A DNA stretch of 8,219 nucleotides from Rhodobacterales bacterium (lineage in GTDB: Bacteria > Pseudomonadota > Alphaproteobacteria > Rhodobacterales > Rhodobacteraceae), in assembly GCA_021155205.1 (NCBI GenBank), contig JAJNPS010000039.1, positions 1-8,219 on the forward strand. The letters are read 5' to 3'. Below the pieces are notes generated by a model. It was not told where the DNA came from and ran no database searches. It worked only from the letters and a program-made list of their open reading frames with translations. Made by a program: the position numbers and the translations under genes. This document shows, in pieces, positions 5,692-8,219 of the stretch (position 1 is its first letter; the number at the start of each line of letters is the position of its first letter).

Positions 5692-7548
5692 TCACGCCGG
5701 CACCACCCCGCGCGGCACAATCCGCAGCGCCCGCAAGGCGTTGAGGATGACGGCCACGTCTATCAGCTCTTGCAAGACAGCCCCCTCGACCGGCGTCAGG
5801 TATCCAAATGCGGCGGCGACCATTCCGGCACAGGACAATCCGATGCCCGCAAAGACGCTTTGCAGCGCGATGGTGCGCGACCCGCGCGCGATCTCGACCC
5901 CCGACAGCAAGGGGTCCAGGCGGTCGACCAGCAAGACCACATCCGCCGCCTCGGCACTTGCCGCAGCGCCGCGCGCACCCATGGCCACGCCAAGATCGGC
6001 CGCCGCCAGCGCTGGCGCGTCGTTCACACCGTCCCCCACCATCATCACGGGACCGTTCTTGCGCTCGCTCAGCACCAGCAGCACCTTTTGATCAGGCGTC
6101 AGATCGGACAACACCGCATCGAGGCCCAAACCTTTGGTGATCGACATAGCCACCGCCTTGCGATCACCGGTCGCCAGTACGATGCGATTGACCCCCTGAC
6201 GCCGCAATCCGGCAAGAAACGCAGCCACGTCAGGCCGCAAGGCATCTGCCATCGTGATGCGTCCCGCCAGTCGCCCGTCGACCCCGAGGGCAACAACAAC
6301 CGAACCGTCATCGCGGGCGTGCATCGCTGCGGCATCATGGGATACCTGCGCCATCACGAAGGCGTCGCCGCCGACAATGACCGACCGACCGGCGATACGG
6401 CCGGCAACCCCTTCGCCCGGCGTCTCATGCACGTCTTCGGGAAAGGCCAGCACCTGGCCGCGTTCGTGGGCCTCGGCGACCAGAGCCTGTGCGATGGGGT
6501 GCTTCGACGCCTGATCCAGCCCAGCCGCAAGGCGCAGGACGTCGGCTTCGCCATATCCATCAAATGCCTCGGTCAGCACGATCTGCGGTCGCCCATCGGT
6601 CAACGTGCCGGTCTTGTCCAGGATCAGCGTTCTTACTTGTGCCAGCATTTCCAATGCTTTGGCACCCTTTGTCAGCACGCCATACTTGGCCGCCCGCGAA
6701 AGCCCCGCAGTCAACGCAACGGGCACCGCAAGGATCAGTGGACACGGCGTGGCCACGACCAACACCGCCACGGCGCGGATCGGATCGTCGGTAAACCACC
6801 ACGCCGCCCCCGCAATCCCCACCGTCAGCAGCAGGAATACCAGCGAATACCTGTCGGCCAGACGCGACATCGGGGCTTTCGACTTTTGCGCAGCCTCGAC
6901 CAGCCGCACGATCCCGGCATAGGTGCTTTCGGCGGCCAGGGCTGCGGCCACGAGATCAAAGGCGTCGCCTGAGTTGGTCGACCCGCTCATGACCGGATCG
7001 CCATTGCCCAGCCGGACCGGCATCGCCTCTCCGGTCAGGGCGGACTGGTCGAGCATGGCCTGCGCGCTGGCCAATGTGCCATCGACCGGTATCACCTCGC
7101 CCTGTCGGATCAGCAGCCTGTCGCCAGGCCGAATGGTGTCCAGATCGACTTCTTCCAAACCGGCGGCACCATAGCGCGTTGCTGCCCGCGGTACCCTGCT
7201 CAGCAAGGCATGCATCTCGCGCCGGGCCCGACCTTCGGCAAACCGCTCGAGGAACGTGCCCCCCGAATACATCAGCGCGACAACGCTTGCGGCCAGATTT
7301 TCGCCAAACAACAGCGCGGCGGACATCGACAGCGCCGCGACAACATCAAGTCCCACCTCGCCGCGCGCCAGACTGCGGACGATTTCCACAATCAGCGCAA
7401 GCAAGACCGGGATCGTTCCGGCCAACCAGATCCAGCCGGCCAACAGTGGATCACCGTAAAGCCAGGCACCACTTCCAGCCACCAGCCCAACTGCCGCAAG
7501 CAGAAGCTGCGTCTTGGCAGTATCGTACCGCGGTGTTTCAGCAGGCAT
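5692..7548 (-). CDS. P1B-type heavy-metal-transporting ATPase with TPCP motif
   Basis: This 618-residue inner-membrane ATP-driven metal pump has no N-terminal metal-binding domain. Helices lie at about 14-31, 37-58, 66-82, 83-102, 236-252 and 258-282, with two more at about 562-585 and 588-608. Catalytic features are TGEAMP (172-177, actuator), the phosphorylated Asp in DKTGTLT (311-317), the P1B-specific HP pair (350-351) and GDGVNDAP (505-512). The transmembrane metal site reads TPCP (267-270) where copper and zinc pumps have CPC. TPC is the signature assigned to the P1B-5 group, for which Sinorhizobium Nia (Ni/Fe) is the studied case; the substrate here is thus inferred as Ni2+ or Fe2+ rather than Cu or Zn. 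The C-terminus ends in QELIDVAVILNALRAL without the hemerythrin domain of Nia. ATG 7548 is preferred over GTG 7596, as a GGGG site precedes it and 7596 has none. Confidence 0.93.
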   Translation of the reverse strand: MPAETPRYDTAKTQLLLAAVGLVAGSGAWLYGDPLLAGWIWLAGTIPVLLALIVEIVRSLARGEVGLDVVAALSMSAALLFGENLAASVVALMYSGGTFLERFAEGRARREMHALLSRVPRAATRYGAAGLEEVDLDTIRPGDRLLIRQGEVIPVDGTLASAQAMLDQSALTGEAMPVRLGNGDPVMSGSTNSGDAFDLVAAALAAESTYAGIVRLVEAAQKSKAPMSRLADRYSLVFLLLTVGIAGAAWWFTDDPIRAVAVLVVATPCPLILAVPVALTAGLSRAAKYGVLTKGAKALEMLAQVRTLILDKTGTLTDGRPQIVLTEAFDGYGEADVLRLAAGLDQASKHPIAQALVAEAHERGQVLAFPEDVHETPGEGVAGRIAGRSVIVGGDAFVMAQVSHDAAAMHARDDGSVVVALGVDGRLAGRITMADALRPDVAAFLAGLRRQGVNRIVLATGDRKAVAMSITKGLGLDAVLSDLTPDQKVLLVLSERKNGPVMMVGDGVNDAPALAAADLGVAMGARGAAASAEAADVVLLVDRLDPLLSGVEIARGSRTIALQSVFAGIGLSCAGMVAAAFGYLTPVEGAVLQELIDVAVILNALRALRIVPRGVVPA

Positions 7549-7630
7549 TCGTTTGACCCCAGACCAAGCGGCGGCAACCGAATGATGCCGACCCACAATT
7601 GTCGTTTAGGTGGTTGTGCCGGCTCACTTC

Positions 7631-7644
7631 ATGACATGGGTCAA
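7631..7644 (-). promoter_or_regulatory. Crp/FNR-type operator, probably for the metal ATPase gene
   Basis: ATGAC-ATGG-GTCAA keeps the TGAC-N4-GTCA core. With a start site near 7596 it would be centred at -41.5, and the minus-strand hexamer TAAACG (7603-7608) is then at -12 to -7. It has one more mismatch than the other boxes and is the weakest of the five. It sits 33 bp, about three helical turns, from the adh box. Confidence 0.5.
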
Positions 7645-7663
7645 ACGGACTGCTTGTGTCGCG

Positions 7664-7677
7664 TTGACGCAAGTCAA
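7664..7677 (+). promoter_or_regulatory. Crp/FNR-type operator, probably for adh
   Basis: TTGAC-GCAA-GTCAA is a perfect dyad of the Crp/FNR superfamily, closer to the Nnr/Dnr-like variant (GTCAA half-sites) than to canonical FNR (ATCAA). With a class II geometry the start site would be near 7712 and the TAGGCT hexamer at 7700-7705 is the -10. This would leave an untranslated leader of about 118 nt before the adh ATG at 7830. Confidence 0.7.
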
Positions 7678-7760
7678 AGCCGCCCAGTTACGACTGCGCT
7701 AGGCTGCTCGGATCAGGGCTGTCTCTGGCAATCGACGTTCTCCAAGTTGCCGGGCACAGC

Positions 7761-7799
7761 CTGGCGTTTCGACGGGGCGAGTCGACCTCCCAGCGCCAG
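7761..7799 (+). repeat. Stem-loop in the adh leader
   Basis: CTGGCGTT (7761-7768) pairs with AGCGCCAG (7792-7799 plus the wobble at 7793), and nested inside TCGAC (7769-7773) pairs with GTCGA (7781-7785) around a 7-nt loop, with cctccc unpaired on the 3' side. It ends about 20 nt before the GGAG ribosome binding site (7819-7822). It could stabilise the leader or influence translation; no T-run follows it. Confidence 0.4.
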
Positions 7800-7829
7800 C
7801 CGTCGCGGAAAACCAGATGGAGCGAAGCC

Positions 7830-8219
7830 ATGCCGATGATGAAAGCCGCCGTATTTGTCGAACCGGGTCGTATCGTGCTGTAGGATAAGCGAATACCCGA
7901 TGTCGGGCCGCTCGATGCGCTGATCCGCATCACGACGACCACGATTTGCGGTACTGATGTTCACATCCTCAAGGGTGAATACCCGGTCGCGCGGGGGCTG
8001 ACGATTGGCCACGAACCCGTTGGCATCATCGAAAAACTGGGCTCTGCGGTGACCGGTTTTCGCGAAGGCCAAAGGGTAATCGCCGGGGCCATCACGCCCA
8101 GTGGCCATAGTGCTGCCTGTCAGTGCGGCCAATCCTCGCAGGACGGGCATGGATCGCCGCATGGCTGGAAAGCCATGGGTGGCTGGAAGTTCGGCAATAC
8201 GATTGACGGCGCGCAGGCC
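7830..8219 (+). pseudogene. Zinc-dependent alcohol dehydrogenase (MDR family), 3'-partial, interrupted by in-frame TAG
   Basis: The frame from ATG 7830 (GGAG at 7819-7822, 7-nt spacing) runs to the window end as the N-terminal GroES-like domain of a medium-chain zinc alcohol dehydrogenase, which oxidises alcohols with NAD(P). Catalytic-zinc ligands are visible: Cys40 in ICGTDVHILKG and His61-Glu62 in LTIGHEPVG. ACQC (96-99), SQDGHGSPHGW and GGWKFGNTIDG follow and are typical of the group. Codon 18 is TAG (7881-7883), within RIVL-stop-DKRIPDVGP, where relatives have a residue such as Glu. The frame is intact on both sides, so this is a single nonsense change (a GAG or CAG to TAG change would suffice) or a base-calling error. 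No in-frame ATG follows until codon 116, so a functional restart is unlikely. Two Crp/FNR boxes precede it. Confidence 0.85.

Noticed and set aside
5770..6972. 400-residue plus-strand open frame
   Set aside because: It is antisense to the ATPase, whose catalytic motifs are all intact; the product is Arg/His/Gln-rich without domain features.
7713..8162. 149-residue minus-strand open frame over the adh region
   Set aside because: The plus strand carries unmistakable alcohol dehydrogenase motifs despite its TAG; the minus-strand product has no recognisable features.

Overview
The window looks like accessory DNA from a high-GC alphaproteobacterium, most likely Rhodobacterales (Rhodobacter, Paracoccus or Roseobacter type). 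That placement is inferred from codon use, protein flavour and FNR-type operator sequences; no rRNA or housekeeping marker is present to prove it. No tRNA, rRNA or CRISPR array was found.

Layout. Positions 1-661 hold the right-hand part of an IS3-family insertion sequence. Its transposase is frameshifted, and its terminal inverted repeat ends at 661, inside a small minus-strand DUF883/ElaB-like gene (662-927) whose C-terminal membrane anchor is lost. Next on the minus strand come a host-attachment (Hat) family protein (1040-1489) and an AI-2E/PerM-family membrane protein (1634-2671). A 224-bp divergent region follows, then a plus-strand operon with a secreted, regular beta-helical (bactofilin-like) membrane protein (2896-4092) and a DUF2267 protein (4102-4530). 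Converging on it from the minus strand are a tandem-domain universal stress protein (4751-5605) and a P1B-type metal ATPase with an unusual TPCP motif (5692-7548). Divergent from the ATPase is a zinc-dependent alcohol dehydrogenase (7830 to the window end), interrupted by an in-frame TAG at codon 18.

The unifying feature is regulation. Five Crp/FNR-type palindromes (TTGAY-N4-RTCAA or one mismatch from it) lie upstream of hat, the beta-helix gene, usp, the ATPase gene and adh. For four of them a TAnnnT -10-like hexamer sits where a class II FNR promoter would need it, with the box centred near -41.5. The region therefore reads as a low-oxygen or redox-responsive stress island: envelope proteins, USP, metal efflux and alcohol metabolism under one FNR/Dnr-type regulator encoded elsewhere. 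Parts of it are decaying, through IS insertion, the adh nonsense codon and the broken transposase.
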